This document shows positions 25,505 through 34,092 of a stretch of DNA of 64,000 nt, one piece after another. Under the pieces are notes generated by a model that worked only from the letters and a program-made list of their open reading frames with translations, had not been told where the DNA came from and did no database searches. A program made the translations under genes and the position numbers. The stretch covers positions 1,252,001-1,316,000 of the forward strand of contig NC_015677.1 of assembly GCF_000215705.1 (NCBI RefSeq), given 5' to 3'. This DNA is from Ramlibacter tataouinensis TTB310 (GTDB taxonomy: Bacteria > Pseudomonadota > Gammaproteobacteria > Burkholderiales > Burkholderiaceae_C). Position 1 is the first letter of the stretch. Each line of letters starts with the position of its first letter.

Positions 25505-26641
25505 ATGCCCCGTGTGCTGCAGGAGATGGAGACGCCCGCGCTGCTGCTGGACGAGGCGCGGATGGAGCGCAACATCGAGCGCATGCGCCGCCAGGTGGAG
25601 CGGCTCGGCGTCGCCTTCCGCCCGCACGTGAAGACGAACAAGTGCATCGAGGTGGCGCGCCGGATGATGACCGGCCCGGAAGGGCCGATCACCGTCTCGA
25701 CGCTGCTGGAGGCGGACTACTTCGCCGGCCACGGCGTGCGGGACATCCTGTACGCGGTCTGCATCGCGCCCAACAAGATGGACCACGTGCTGGCGCTGCA
25801 GGCGCGCGGCGTGCGCATGTCCATCATCCTGGACAGCGTCGAGGCGGCCCGGCTGGTCGCGCAGCGGCTGGCCCATGCTCCGGCCGGCATCGGCGTGCTG
25901 ATCGAGATCGACGCCGACGGCCACCGCTCCGGCGTGAAGCCGGAATCGCCCGAGCTGCTGGACATCGCGCGCACGCTGGAGGCCGGCGGCGTTGCGGTGC
26001 GCGGGGTGATGACGCATGCGGGCAGTTCCTACGACTGCCGCAGCGCGCAGGCGCTGCGCGCCATGGCGGAACAGGAACGGCGGGCGGTGGTGCTGGCCGC
26101 CGGGCGTCTGCGGGCGGCCGGCATGGCCTGCCCGGTGGTCAGCGTGGGCGCCACGCCGACCGGGCTGTTCGCCGAACACCTGGAGGGCGTGACCGAGCTG
26201 CGCGCCGGCGTCTACGTGTTCTTCGACCTGGTGATGGCCGGTATCGGCGTCTGCGACGTGGACGACATCGCGCTGTCGGTGCTGGCCACCGTGATCGGCC
26301 ACCAGCGCGAGAAGGGCTGGACCCTGCTGGACGCCGGCTGGATGGCCATGTCACGCGACCGCGGCACCTCGTCCCAGCCGCTGGACCAGGGCTACGGGCT
26401 GGTGTGCGACCTGGACGGGCGGCCCCTGCAGGACTACATCCTGGTGGGCGCGAACCAGGAGCACGGCATCATGGCGCGCCGGCCGGGCGCGGGAGCCGAC
26501 ACGCTGCAGCTGCGGGTCGGGCAGCAGGTCCGGATCCTGCCCAACCATGCCTGCTCCACCGCCGCCCAGTACGGCGAGTACCAGGTGGTGCGGGGCGGGT
26601 CGCAGGTCCGCGCCACCTGGAAGCGCTTCAGCGGCTGGTAG
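25505..26641 (+). CDS. DSD1/D-threonine aldolase-like PLP enzyme (alanine racemase N-terminal fold)
   Basis: A 378-residue PLP barrel enzyme. K43 in RPHVKTNK is the expected Schiff-base lysine. The C-terminal beta domain has the metal pair H348 and C350 in LPNHACSTA, as in D-threonine aldolases and eukaryotic-type D-serine dehydratases. HRSGVKP and THAGSSYDC are further family marks. It should cleave or dehydrate a D-hydroxy-amino acid. It is translationally linked to the D-aminoacylase-like gene, so the two may free and then consume a D-amino acid. D-threonine aldolase versus D-serine dehydratase cannot be decided here. Confidence 0.85.
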   Translation: MPRVLQEMETPALLLDEARMERNIERMRRQVERLGVAFRPHVKTNKCIEVARRMMTGPEGPITVSTLLEADYFAGHGVRDILYAVCIAPNKMDHVLALQARGVRMSIILDSVEAARLVAQRLAHAPAGIGVLIEIDADGHRSGVKPESPELLDIARTLEAGGVAVRGVMTHAGSSYDCRSAQALRAMAEQERRAVVLAAGRLRAAGMACPVVSVGATPTGLFAEHLEGVTELRAGVYVFFDLVMAGIGVCDVDDIALSVLATVIGHQREKGWTLLDAGWMAMSRDRGTSSQPLDQGYGLVCDLDGRPLQDYILVGANQEHGIMARRPGAGADTLQLRVGQQVRILPNHACSTAAQYGEYQVVRGGSQVRATWKRFSGW

Positions 26642-26663
26642 GCCGCCTCCGGGGGCGTACCGG

Positions 26664-27632
26664 TCAGTCGAGCTTGATGTTGGCGGCGGCGACCACCTGG
26701 GCCCAGCGCTTGCGTTCCTGCGCGAAGAACTGGTCCTGCTCCTGGGGCGTCATGGTCACGACCTCGGCGCCCTGGCCGGCCAGCCGCGCCCGCACGTCCG
26801 GGTTGCGGATGGCGCGTATCAGCTCGGCGTTGAGTTTCTGCACCACGGCTTCCGGCGTGCCTTTCGGGACCAGGACACCCTGCCACGTGCCGGACTCGAA
26901 GCCGGTGGCGCCCTGCTCGGCGATCGTCGGCGTGTCGCCGATCAGGGGCATGCGGGTGCGCTTGGAGACGCCCAGCAGCTTGAGCTTGCCGCTTTGCACG
27001 TGCGGCAGCGTGGCCAGCATGCCGTTCATCAGCACCTGGGTCTGCCCGCCCACCGTGTCCTGGATCGCCTGGATGCCGCCCTTGTAGGGGACGTACTGCC
27101 AGCGCGCATCCACGGCGCGCTGCAGCTCCACGCCCGCCAGGTGCGGCGCGCTGCCGGTGGCCGTCACGGCGAAGTTGAGGTCCTTCTGCCTGGACAGCGC
27201 GACCAATTCCTTCAGGTTGTTGGCGGGCACCGAGGGGTGGACCACCAGCAGGTGCGGCGAGTAGGCCAGCATGGCCACGCCGCGCAGGTCCTTGGAGGGG
27301 TCGAAGGGCAGCTTGGTGTACACCGACGGCGTGATGGCGAGGGCGCCGACGTCGCACAGCACGAAGGTGTGGCCGTCCGGGGCGGACTTGGCCACGAAGT
27401 CCGTGCCCAGGTTGCCGTTGGCGCCGGCCTTGTTCTCCACGATGACGGTCTGCTTCAACCCCTCCTGCAGCAGCGGCTGGAGGGTGCGCGCGATGATGTC
27501 CGACGAGCCCCCCGGCGGGTAGGGCACGACGATGCGGATGGTCTTCGAGGGCCAGGCCCCCTGGGCGGACACGGCGGGCGCGGCGAGGGCGGCCGCGGCG
27601 GCGGCCAGGGCGTGACGGCGGGTGAGTGGCAT
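26664..27632 (-). CDS. TctC/Bug-family periplasmic solute-binding protein
   Basis: A 322-residue exported protein starting MPLTRRHALAAAAAALAAPA with a signal peptide ending VSAQG. The family core AWPSKTIRIVVPYPPGGSSD, VENKAGANGN, FDPSKDLRG and YVPYKGGIQA are all present. It is convergent with the DSD1-like gene and stands alone, with a LysR gene 74 bases upstream on the same strand. Confidence 0.9.
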   Translation of the reverse strand: MPLTRRHALAAAAAALAAPAVSAQGAWPSKTIRIVVPYPPGGSSDIIARTLQPLLQEGLKQTVIVENKAGANGNLGTDFVAKSAPDGHTFVLCDVGALAITPSVYTKLPFDPSKDLRGVAMLAYSPHLLVVHPSVPANNLKELVALSRQKDLNFAVTATGSAPHLAGVELQRAVDARWQYVPYKGGIQAIQDTVGGQTQVLMNGMLATLPHVQSGKLKLLGVSKRTRMPLIGDTPTIAEQGATGFESGTWQGVLVPKGTPEAVVQKLNAELIRAIRNPDVRARLAGQGAEVVTMTPQEQDQFFAQERKRWAQVVAAANIKLD

Positions 27633-27706
27633 GCGTTCGTCTCCTTGGTGGTTCCTGACTGTGGCTCACGGCGGCGCGGCCGATCGTAACGAGCCGTTCG
27701 CCCGGC

Positions 27707-28627
27707 TCAGGACGCGGCCGGACGCGATGCCCGGCGGGCGCGCGGGGGCGATGCGAGCTGCAGGAGCAGGCGCCGGAACGATTCCGCCGCGGGCCGCAAA
27801 GCGCGCCCGCGGCGCCGGATGATGCCGATCGTGCGGCTCAGGCTGGGCTCCTCGAGCGCGATGGACGCAAGCCGCCCGCGCGGGGGCATGGCCAGGCGCG
27901 GCACCACGCCGATGCCCAGTCCCGCCTCGACCAGGCTGACGAGCGCGGGCACGTGGCGCACTTCGCAGAACCACTCGGGCTTGCGCGCCAGCGGCCCCAG
28001 CGCCTGGTCCAGCAGGAAGCGGTTGCCGCTGCCCTGCGCGAGGGACACGTAGTCGTGCTTGGCGAGCTCCGCCCAGGTCACGCGCCGCTTGTTGGCCAGC
28101 GCATGGTCGCGCGGGCAGGCAACGACGAAGGGGTCCTCCAGCAGCGGCTCGAACTCGATGTCGGGTTCCTGCGTGCCGATGTAGGTCAGGCCCAGGTCCG
28201 CCTCGCCGTTGGCCACCGCCAGCAGGATGTCCGCGGACGATTCGTCGATCAGCCGCACGCGGATGCGGGCGTGCAGCTGGTGGAACCGGCCGATCACGGC
28301 GGGCAGGAAATACCCCACGGCCGAGGGCACGCACGCGACCGTGACCTCGCCGGAGATGCGCTGCGCGGAATCGGCGATCCCGAGCAGCGCGCCCTCCAGC
28401 TCGTTCATCACGCCCCGTGCCTTGTGCACGAAGGTGCGGCCGATCGCCGTCAGCTCCACGCTGCGGGTCGTGCGCACGAACAGGTCGACGCCCAGGGCTT
28501 CCTCCAGCTTGTCGACCCGCCGGGAGACGGCGGACTGCGACAGGTGCAGGCTGCCGGCGGCCGCCCGGAACGAGCCGAGGTCCGCCACGGCGAGGAAGGC
28601 GCGCAGGTCCGCCAGGTCGAAATTCAT
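27707..28627 (-). CDS. LysR-family transcriptional regulator
   Basis: A 306-residue LysR regulator. The HTH reads LGSFRAAAGSLHLSQSAVSR, then VDKLEEALGVDLFVRTTRSV. The effector domain has VACVPSAVGYFLPAVIGRFH. The ATG at 28627 (MNFDLADLRAFL) gives a standard length; 20 further in-frame codons upstream are not HTH-like. It is divergent from the TctC-Ldh-TctC-Ldh-PrpF operon starting at 28730, which it probably regulates. It may also be co-transcribed with the downstream TctC gene. Confidence 0.88.
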   Translation of the reverse strand: MNFDLADLRAFLAVADLGSFRAAAGSLHLSQSAVSRRVDKLEEALGVDLFVRTTRSVELTAIGRTFVHKARGVMNELEGALLGIADSAQRISGEVTVACVPSAVGYFLPAVIGRFHQLHARIRVRLIDESSADILLAVANGEADLGLTYIGTQEPDIEFEPLLEDPFVVACPRDHALANKRRVTWAELAKHDYVSLAQGSGNRFLLDQALGPLARKPEWFCEVRHVPALVSLVEAGLGIGVVPRLAMPPRGRLASIALEEPSLSRTIGIIRRRGRALRPAAESFRRLLLQLASPPRARRASRPAAS

Positions 28628-28729
28628 GTGTGCGACGCAAGAGTCGTTCTGATTTTTGCACTTTACCGTTGAATCGGCCGCTGACACGATGGCCCACCAG
28701 AAACACAGAACGAAGAGACAACGCTAGCC

Positions 28730-29746
28730 ATGGCCCGCTTCCGCCCGCATCCCGCAGTTCCCCCGACGCGCCGCAGCTGGCTGCGCGCCGCCCTCGCCGC
28801 CGCCGGCCTGGCCGTGCTTCACGCGCCGGCTTTCGCCACCCCCGCGGCCTGGCAGCCGGAGCGGCCGATCCGCCTGGTCGTGCCGTACGGGCCCGGCGGC
28901 AGCTCCGACGTCATCGCCCGCCTGCTGGCCGCGGAAATGGCCAGGACGCTGGGACAGTCCGTGGTGGTCGACAACAAGGGCGGCGGCTCGGGCCTGATCG
29001 CCATGCAGGAAGTCGCGCGCGCCGCGCCCGACGGCCATACCCTGGTGCTGGGGCACGTGGGCACCCTGGCGGTGAACCCCGCGATGCTGGACAAGCTGCC
29101 CTACTCGGACAAGGACTTCGAGCCGATCGGGCTGCTCGCCAAGGTGCCGATGGTGTTCGCGACGGGCGCCAAGGTGCCGGCCAAGACCCTCCCGGAGTTC
29201 ATCGCCTACGCCAAGGCCCACCCCGGCAAGCTCACCTACGGGTCGGCCGGCAACGGCAGCGCCGGCCATCTGGCCTTCGAGATGCTCAAGGTGGCGACCG
29301 GCATGGATGTCACCCACATCCCGTACAAGGGCACCGGGGCGCAACTCAACGACCTGCTCGCCGGCACCACCGACGCCGCCTCCGCCGGCCCGCCCGGCTT
29401 CATGCAGCACGTCAAGGCGGGCCGCATCCGCATCATCGCCAGCGGCTCGGCCCAGCGGCTGGCCGCGCTGCCCGAGGTGCCCACGGTGGCCGAGCAGGGC
29501 TATCCCGGCTTCGACAGTTCGCAATGGTTTGGCCTGCTGGCGCCGGCCCGCACCCCGGCCCACGTGGTCGCCCGCATCCACGCGGCCGCCGAGCAGGCGC
29601 TGCAGGTTCCCGCGGTGCAGGAGCGGCTGAAGGCGGACGCCACCCTCGCCAGCCCGATGAACGGGCCGCAGTTCGCGGCCTTCATCAAGGCCGAGCGCGA
29701 GCGCTGGGGCGAGGTGGTCCGCAAGTCGAAGCTGAAAGCGGAGTAA
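28730..29746 (+). CDS. TctC/Bug-family periplasmic solute-binding protein
   Basis: A 338-residue exported protein. The signal peptide includes TRRSWLRAALAAAGLAVLHAP. The family core follows: ERPIRLVVPYGPGGSSDVIA, DNKGGGSG, APDGHTLVLGH, HIPYKGTGAQ and LPEVPTVAEQGYPGF. It opens an operon of two binding proteins, two Ldh-family dehydrogenases and a PrpF-like isomerase, and lies 26 bases before the first dehydrogenase. The bound ligand is probably a hydroxy- or dicarboxylic acid. Confidence 0.9.
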   Translation: MARFRPHPAVPPTRRSWLRAALAAAGLAVLHAPAFATPAAWQPERPIRLVVPYGPGGSSDVIARLLAAEMARTLGQSVVVDNKGGGSGLIAMQEVARAAPDGHTLVLGHVGTLAVNPAMLDKLPYSDKDFEPIGLLAKVPMVFATGAKVPAKTLPEFIAYAKAHPGKLTYGSAGNGSAGHLAFEMLKVATGMDVTHIPYKGTGAQLNDLLAGTTDAASAGPPGFMQHVKAGRIRIIASGSAQRLAALPEVPTVAEQGYPGFDSSQWFGLLAPARTPAHVVARIHAAAEQALQVPAVQERLKADATLASPMNGPQFAAFIKAERERWGEVVRKSKLKAE

Positions 29747-29772
29747 ATGCCCTGTCCCTTCCGGAGCAAGCA

Positions 29773-30834
29773 ATGAACGCCCGTATAGAAGCCGTGCCGC
29801 CGCTGTCGGAGGCCGACCTGCTGGACCTCGGCACCCGCGCCTTCCAGGGGCTCGGCCTGCCGGCCGCGGACGCGCGGCAGGTGTCCCGCATCCTCGTGAT
29901 GGCCGACCTGTTCGGTCTGGGCACGCACGGCCTGAGCCGCATCGAGTCCTATGGCGAGCGCCTGGCCGTGGGCGGCATCAATGCGCAGCCGCGGATCACC
30001 GTGGAGCGGGTGGCGCCCGCGCTGTCCAGGGTCAATGGCGACAACGCGGTCGGGCCGCTGGTGGGCATGCGCGCGCTGGAGGCGGCGATGGAGGCGGCGC
30101 GCGAATGCGGCGTCGGCGTGGCGCTGGCCCGCGCAAGCAACCACTTCGGTCCGATCTCGCCGTACTCCCTGATCGCCGCCGAGGCGGGTTTCGCCAGCAT
30201 CATCGGCAGCAACGCCACGACCACGATCGCGCCCTGGGGCGGCAGCGACGCGCGGCTGGGCAACAGCCCCATCGGCTTCGGCGTGCCGCATCCCGGCGGT
30301 GACCCGTTCCTGCTGGACATGGCCATGAGCGTGGTGGCCCGGGCCAAGATCCGCGGCGCACTCAAGCGCGGCGAAGCCATCCCCGCCAGCTGGGCCACCG
30401 ACGCCCAGGGCCGTGAGACGACGGACCCTGCCGCCGCGCTGGACGGCTTCCTGCTGCCCATCGGCGGTCACAAGGGATACGGCCTGGCGCTGATGGTGGA
30501 CCTGTTCGCCGGGCTGCTGTCCGGCGCCGCGTACCTGACCCACGTGAAGTCCTGGTCGCAGGCGCCGGAGCAGCCCCAGGACCTGGGGCACTTCTTCATC
30601 CTGATCGACACCGCCCGGCTAGGCTCGACCGAGTGGCTGGCCGCGCGCATGCGCGACTTTGCCGCCATCCTGCATGACAGCCCGCCGGCCGACCCGTCCC
30701 GGCCGGTGATCGTGCCGGGCGAGATCGAGCTCGGCAAGCTGCGCCGCCAGCGCGAGTCGGGCGTGACGCTGGACGGCGCGACGTACCAGCTGCTGCAGCG
30801 CCACGCCGCGGCCGCGCCGGCCGCGGCAGCCTGA
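29773..30834 (+). CDS. Ldh family (malate/L-lactate/ureidoglycolate-type) NAD(P)-dependent dehydrogenase
   Basis: A 353-residue member of the Ldh_2 oxidoreductase family, which has a fold unlike the classical Rossmann LDH. Motifs are ADLFGLGTHGLSRI near residue 45, ARASNHFGPIS near 120, TIAPWGGSDARLGNSPIGFG and LPIGGHKGYGLALMVDL. The family oxidises 2-hydroxy acids such as L-malate, L-lactate, (S)-ureidoglycolate or sulfolactate. It follows a TctC gene and precedes another. The substrate is unknown. The C-terminus is Ala-rich. Confidence 0.87.
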   Translation: MNARIEAVPPLSEADLLDLGTRAFQGLGLPAADARQVSRILVMADLFGLGTHGLSRIESYGERLAVGGINAQPRITVERVAPALSRVNGDNAVGPLVGMRALEAAMEAARECGVGVALARASNHFGPISPYSLIAAEAGFASIIGSNATTTIAPWGGSDARLGNSPIGFGVPHPGGDPFLLDMAMSVVARAKIRGALKRGEAIPASWATDAQGRETTDPAAALDGFLLPIGGHKGYGLALMVDLFAGLLSGAAYLTHVKSWSQAPEQPQDLGHFFILIDTARLGSTEWLAARMRDFAAILHDSPPADPSRPVIVPGEIELGKLRRQRESGVTLDGATYQLLQRHAAAAPAAAA

Positions 30835-30864
30835 ACCTCCTGCTCCACCCACCCAAGGACGACC

Positions 30865-31824
30865 GTGAAGAAACTGCTTGCCCATCTCGCCCTGTCGCTG
30901 GCCGCTCTCGTCGGCGCCTCGGCGGTGGCTGCCGCCGACTACCCCAGCCGGACGATCAAGATCATCGTCCCGTTCGCGCCCGGCGGCGGCTCGGACGTGA
31001 TCACGCGGCTGATGGCCGACAAGATGGCGGTGGACCTCGGCGTGCCCGTCATCGTCGACAACAAGCCCGGCGCCTCCAGCATCATCGGCACCGACGCGGT
31101 CGCGCGCGCCGCGCCGGACGGCTACACCATCCTGATGACCAACAGCGCGATCACCAGCAACCCCTGGCTGTTCAAGCTGCCGTTCGACACGGCCTCGCTG
31201 GTGCCGGTCACCATGATCGCCTCGGCGCCCCAGCTGCTGGTGGCGCATCCGTCGGCGCCCTTCAAGACGCTGAAGGAACTGGTGGCGTATGCCAGGGCGA
31301 ACCCCGACAAGGCCTCCGTGGGCACCGCCGGCGCCGGCCAGCTCTCGCACCTGTCGGCCGAGCTGCTGCAGCGCATGAGCGGCACGCGCCTGACCACGGT
31401 GCACTACAAGGGCAGCGGCCAGTCGCAGTCCGACCTGCTGAGCGGGCAGATCCACATGTCCTTCGGCACGGCCCCCGGCTTCATGCAGCACATCAGGAAC
31501 GGCAAGGTCGTGCCGCTCGCCGTCTCCGGCGCCGAACGCATCGAGGCGCTGCCGGACGTGCCGACGGTCGGGGAACTGCTGCCCGGCTACGACCTGACCA
31601 ACTGGTTCGGCATCTTCGCGCCGCCCGGCACGCCCAGGCCGATCGTCGAGCGGCTCTACCAGTCGGTCAGCCGCACGCTCGCGCATCCGGACATCGGCGA
31701 GCGCCTGGTCAAGGACGGCTTCAAGGCCCGCAGCATGGCGCCCGCGCAGTTCGACAAGACCGTCCGCGACGAAATGGCCTACTGGCAGAAATTCGTCAAG
31801 GACAACAACCTGAAGATCGACTGA
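30865..31824 (+). CDS. TctC/Bug-family periplasmic solute-binding protein
   Basis: A 319-residue exported protein with a Sec signal peptide (MKKLLAHLALSLAALVGASA) and GTG start behind AAGGA. The core is YPSRTIKIIVPFAPGGGSDV, DNKPGASSIIG, APDGYTILMTNS, TVHYKGSGQS and LPDVPTVGELLPGYD. It lies between two Ldh-type dehydrogenase genes, 7 bases before the second. Confidence 0.9.
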   Translation: MKKLLAHLALSLAALVGASAVAAADYPSRTIKIIVPFAPGGGSDVITRLMADKMAVDLGVPVIVDNKPGASSIIGTDAVARAAPDGYTILMTNSAITSNPWLFKLPFDTASLVPVTMIASAPQLLVAHPSAPFKTLKELVAYARANPDKASVGTAGAGQLSHLSAELLQRMSGTRLTTVHYKGSGQSQSDLLSGQIHMSFGTAPGFMQHIRNGKVVPLAVSGAERIEALPDVPTVGELLPGYDLTNWFGIFAPPGTPRPIVERLYQSVSRTLAHPDIGERLVKDGFKARSMAPAQFDKTVRDEMAYWQKFVKDNNLKID

Positions 31825-31831
31825 GCCGCCC

Positions 31832-32899
31832 ATGAGCACCGAGGATCCGGCCAAACCGGTCGCGCCGGAGCGGCTGCGCGACTTCGTTGCCCGCGTCTAC
31901 CGCAGCGCCGGCGTTCCCGAGGCCGACGCGGCCTTCGTGGCCGACACCCTGGTGCAGGCCGACCTGTGGGGCCACCAGTCGCATGGGGTGCTGCGGCTGG
32001 GCTGGTACTACGCGCGGCTGCGCTCCGGCGCCATGCGGCCGGTGACGGCGCCGCAGACGGTGGTCGACGCCGGCGCGGTGGCGGTGATCGACGGCAAGGA
32101 CGGCGTCGGCCAGGTCATCGCGCGCCATGCGACCGAGGAGGCGGTGCGCCGCGCCCGCTTGCATGGGGTGGGCGTGGTGTCGGTGCGCAATTCCAACCAC
32201 TTCGGCACCTGCATGTACTTCACGGGCATGGGCGCGAAAGCCGGCTGCATCACGCTGCTGACCACCAACGGCGGGCCCAACATGGCGCCCTGGGGCGGCG
32301 TGAAGAAGATGATAGGCACCAACCCCTGGTCGGTGGGGGCGCCGGCCGGGCGGCATGCGCCGATGATCATGGACGTGGCGAACTCCGGCGTGGCCCGGGG
32401 CAAGATCTTCCTGGCGCAGCAAAGGCGCGAGCCCATCCCCGACGGCTGGGCCATCGACAAGGACGGCGCCCCCACCACCGACCCGCGCGCCGCGCTGGAG
32501 GGGTTCATCCTGCCGATGGCCGGACACAAGGGCTACGCGATCGGCGTCATCGTGGACATGCTCTCCGGCGTCCTGTCCGGCAGCGCGTTCCTGGACGACG
32601 TCCACGGTCCCTACGACCCCGTCAACCGCAGCGGGGCGGGCCACTTCTTCGCCGCCTTCAACCTCGAAGCCTTCCAGCCGCGCGCGCAGTTCGACGCGCG
32701 CATGGAGGAGTACATCGCCCGCCTGAAGGCGGTGCCGGTGGCGCCCGGCCACGCCGAGGTGTACTACCCCGGCGAGCTGGAGGCCAGGAACGAGGCCCGC
32801 CACCGCCGCGAAGGGCTGGTGCTGCCCGCGGACACGCTGGCCGACCTGGACCGGGTGGCGCACCTGGCCGGCATCGGCGACTATCGCCTGCGGGATTGA
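31832..32899 (+). CDS. Ldh family (malate/L-lactate-type) dehydrogenase, second copy
   Basis: A 355-residue Ldh_2-family oxidoreductase. It has the same landmarks as the first copy (WGHQSHGVLRLG, VRNSNHFGTC, NMAPWGGVKKMIGTNPWSVG, LPMAGHKGYAIGVIVDML), but the two differ along most of their length, so this is not a recent duplication. It carries an additional C-terminal stretch. The likely reaction is oxidation of a second 2-hydroxy acid. It is followed 16 bases later by the PrpF-like gene. Confidence 0.87.
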   Translation: MSTEDPAKPVAPERLRDFVARVYRSAGVPEADAAFVADTLVQADLWGHQSHGVLRLGWYYARLRSGAMRPVTAPQTVVDAGAVAVIDGKDGVGQVIARHATEEAVRRARLHGVGVVSVRNSNHFGTCMYFTGMGAKAGCITLLTTNGGPNMAPWGGVKKMIGTNPWSVGAPAGRHAPMIMDVANSGVARGKIFLAQQRREPIPDGWAIDKDGAPTTDPRAALEGFILPMAGHKGYAIGVIVDMLSGVLSGSAFLDDVHGPYDPVNRSGAGHFFAAFNLEAFQPRAQFDARMEEYIARLKAVPVAPGHAEVYYPGELEARNEARHRREGLVLPADTLADLDRVAHLAGIGDYRLRD

Positions 32900-32915
32900 A
32901 GGAGGAGGCAAGCCG

Positions 32916-34070
32916 ATGGCGCAACTTCGCATCCCCGCCGTGTACATGCGCGGCGGCACCAGCAAGGGAGTCTTCTTCCACCCCGCCGACCTGCCGGCCG
33001 ATCCGGTGCGGCGCGACCGGCTGCTGCTGCGTGTCATGGGCAGCCCCGATCCGTACCGCAAGCAGATCGACGGGATGGGCGCGGCGACGTCGAGCACCAG
33101 CAAGGTGGTCCTGGTGTCGAAGTCCACGCGTGCGGACTGCGATGTCGACTACCTCTTCGGGGCCGTGTCCATCGACACGCCGGTGCTGGACTGGTCCGGC
33201 AACTGCGGCAACCTCAGCGCGGCCGTCGGTCCCTTCGCGATCTCGCAAGGGCTGGTCCAGGCGCCGCGCGACGGCATCGCGACCGTCCGGATCTGGCAGG
33301 CCAACATCGGCAAGATGATCGTGGCCCGCGTGCCGATGCAGGACGGCGAGGTGGTGGAGGAGGGCGGCTTCGAGCTGGATGGCGTGACCTTTCCCGGCGC
33401 GGAGATCCGCCTTGAATTCCTGGACCCGGGCGGTGGCGAGGAGGATGGGGCGGGGCCCATGTTCCCCACCGGCCGCAGGATCGACCTGCTCGAGGTGCCG
33501 GGCATTGGCAGGGTCGAGGCCACGCTGATCAACGCCGGCAATCCCACGATCTTCATCGACGCCGCCACCCTGAGGCTGGCCGGCACGGAGCTGCAGGAGG
33601 ACGTCAACGGCGATGCGGCGCTGCTGCGGCGCGCCGAGGCGATCCGGGCCGCCGGGGCGGTGGCCATGAAGCTGGCGGCCAGTGCGCAGGAGGCGAGCAC
33701 CTTGCGCCTGCACACCCCCAAGCTGGCGTTCGTCGCGGCCCCCGCGCCTTACACGACCTCGGCTGGCAAGTCGATCGCGGGCACCGACATCGACCTGCTG
33801 GCCCGCATCTTCTCCATGGGACCACTGCACCACGCGATGACGGGCACCGGCGCGGTCGCGATCGCCGTGGCCGCGGCCATCCCCTCCACCCTGGTGAGCC
33901 GCCTGTTCGCGGGCGGCGCCAGGGGCGAAGTGCGCTTCGGCCATCCTTCGGGCACCTTGGCGGTCGGCGCCGAGGCCCGTCAGGTGGAAGGCCAGTGGCA
34001 GGTGGCCAGGGCCATCATGAGCCGCAGCGCGCGGCGGCTCATGGAGGGGTTCGTCCGCGTGCCCGGCTGA
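32916..34070 (+). CDS. PrpF-family isomerase (4-oxalomesaconate tautomerase / aconitate isomerase-like)
   Basis: A 384-residue PrpF protein with the diaminopimelate-epimerase fold. The N-terminal YMRGGTSKGVFF is the family signature, and SSTSKVV and the Cys motif GNCGNLSAAVGPFAI match the active-site Lys and Cys regions. PrpF-type enzymes isomerise unsaturated tricarboxylates (trans- to cis-2-methylaconitate, or 4-oxalomesaconate keto/enol forms). It ends the operon with two dehydrogenases, so a di- or tricarboxylate pathway is likely. An AcnD partner is absent, which argues against the methylcitrate role. Confidence 0.87.
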   Translation: MAQLRIPAVYMRGGTSKGVFFHPADLPADPVRRDRLLLRVMGSPDPYRKQIDGMGAATSSTSKVVLVSKSTRADCDVDYLFGAVSIDTPVLDWSGNCGNLSAAVGPFAISQGLVQAPRDGIATVRIWQANIGKMIVARVPMQDGEVVEEGGFELDGVTFPGAEIRLEFLDPGGGEEDGAGPMFPTGRRIDLLEVPGIGRVEATLINAGNPTIFIDAATLRLAGTELQEDVNGDAALLRRAEAIRAAGAVAMKLAASAQEASTLRLHTPKLAFVAAPAPYTTSAGKSIAGTDIDLLARIFSMGPLHHAMTGTGAVAIAVAAAIPSTLVSRLFAGGARGEVRFGHPSGTLAVGAEARQVEGQWQVARAIMSRSARRLMEGFVRVPG

Positions 34071-34092
34071 GGTTGCGCGAACGAACGCCGGT

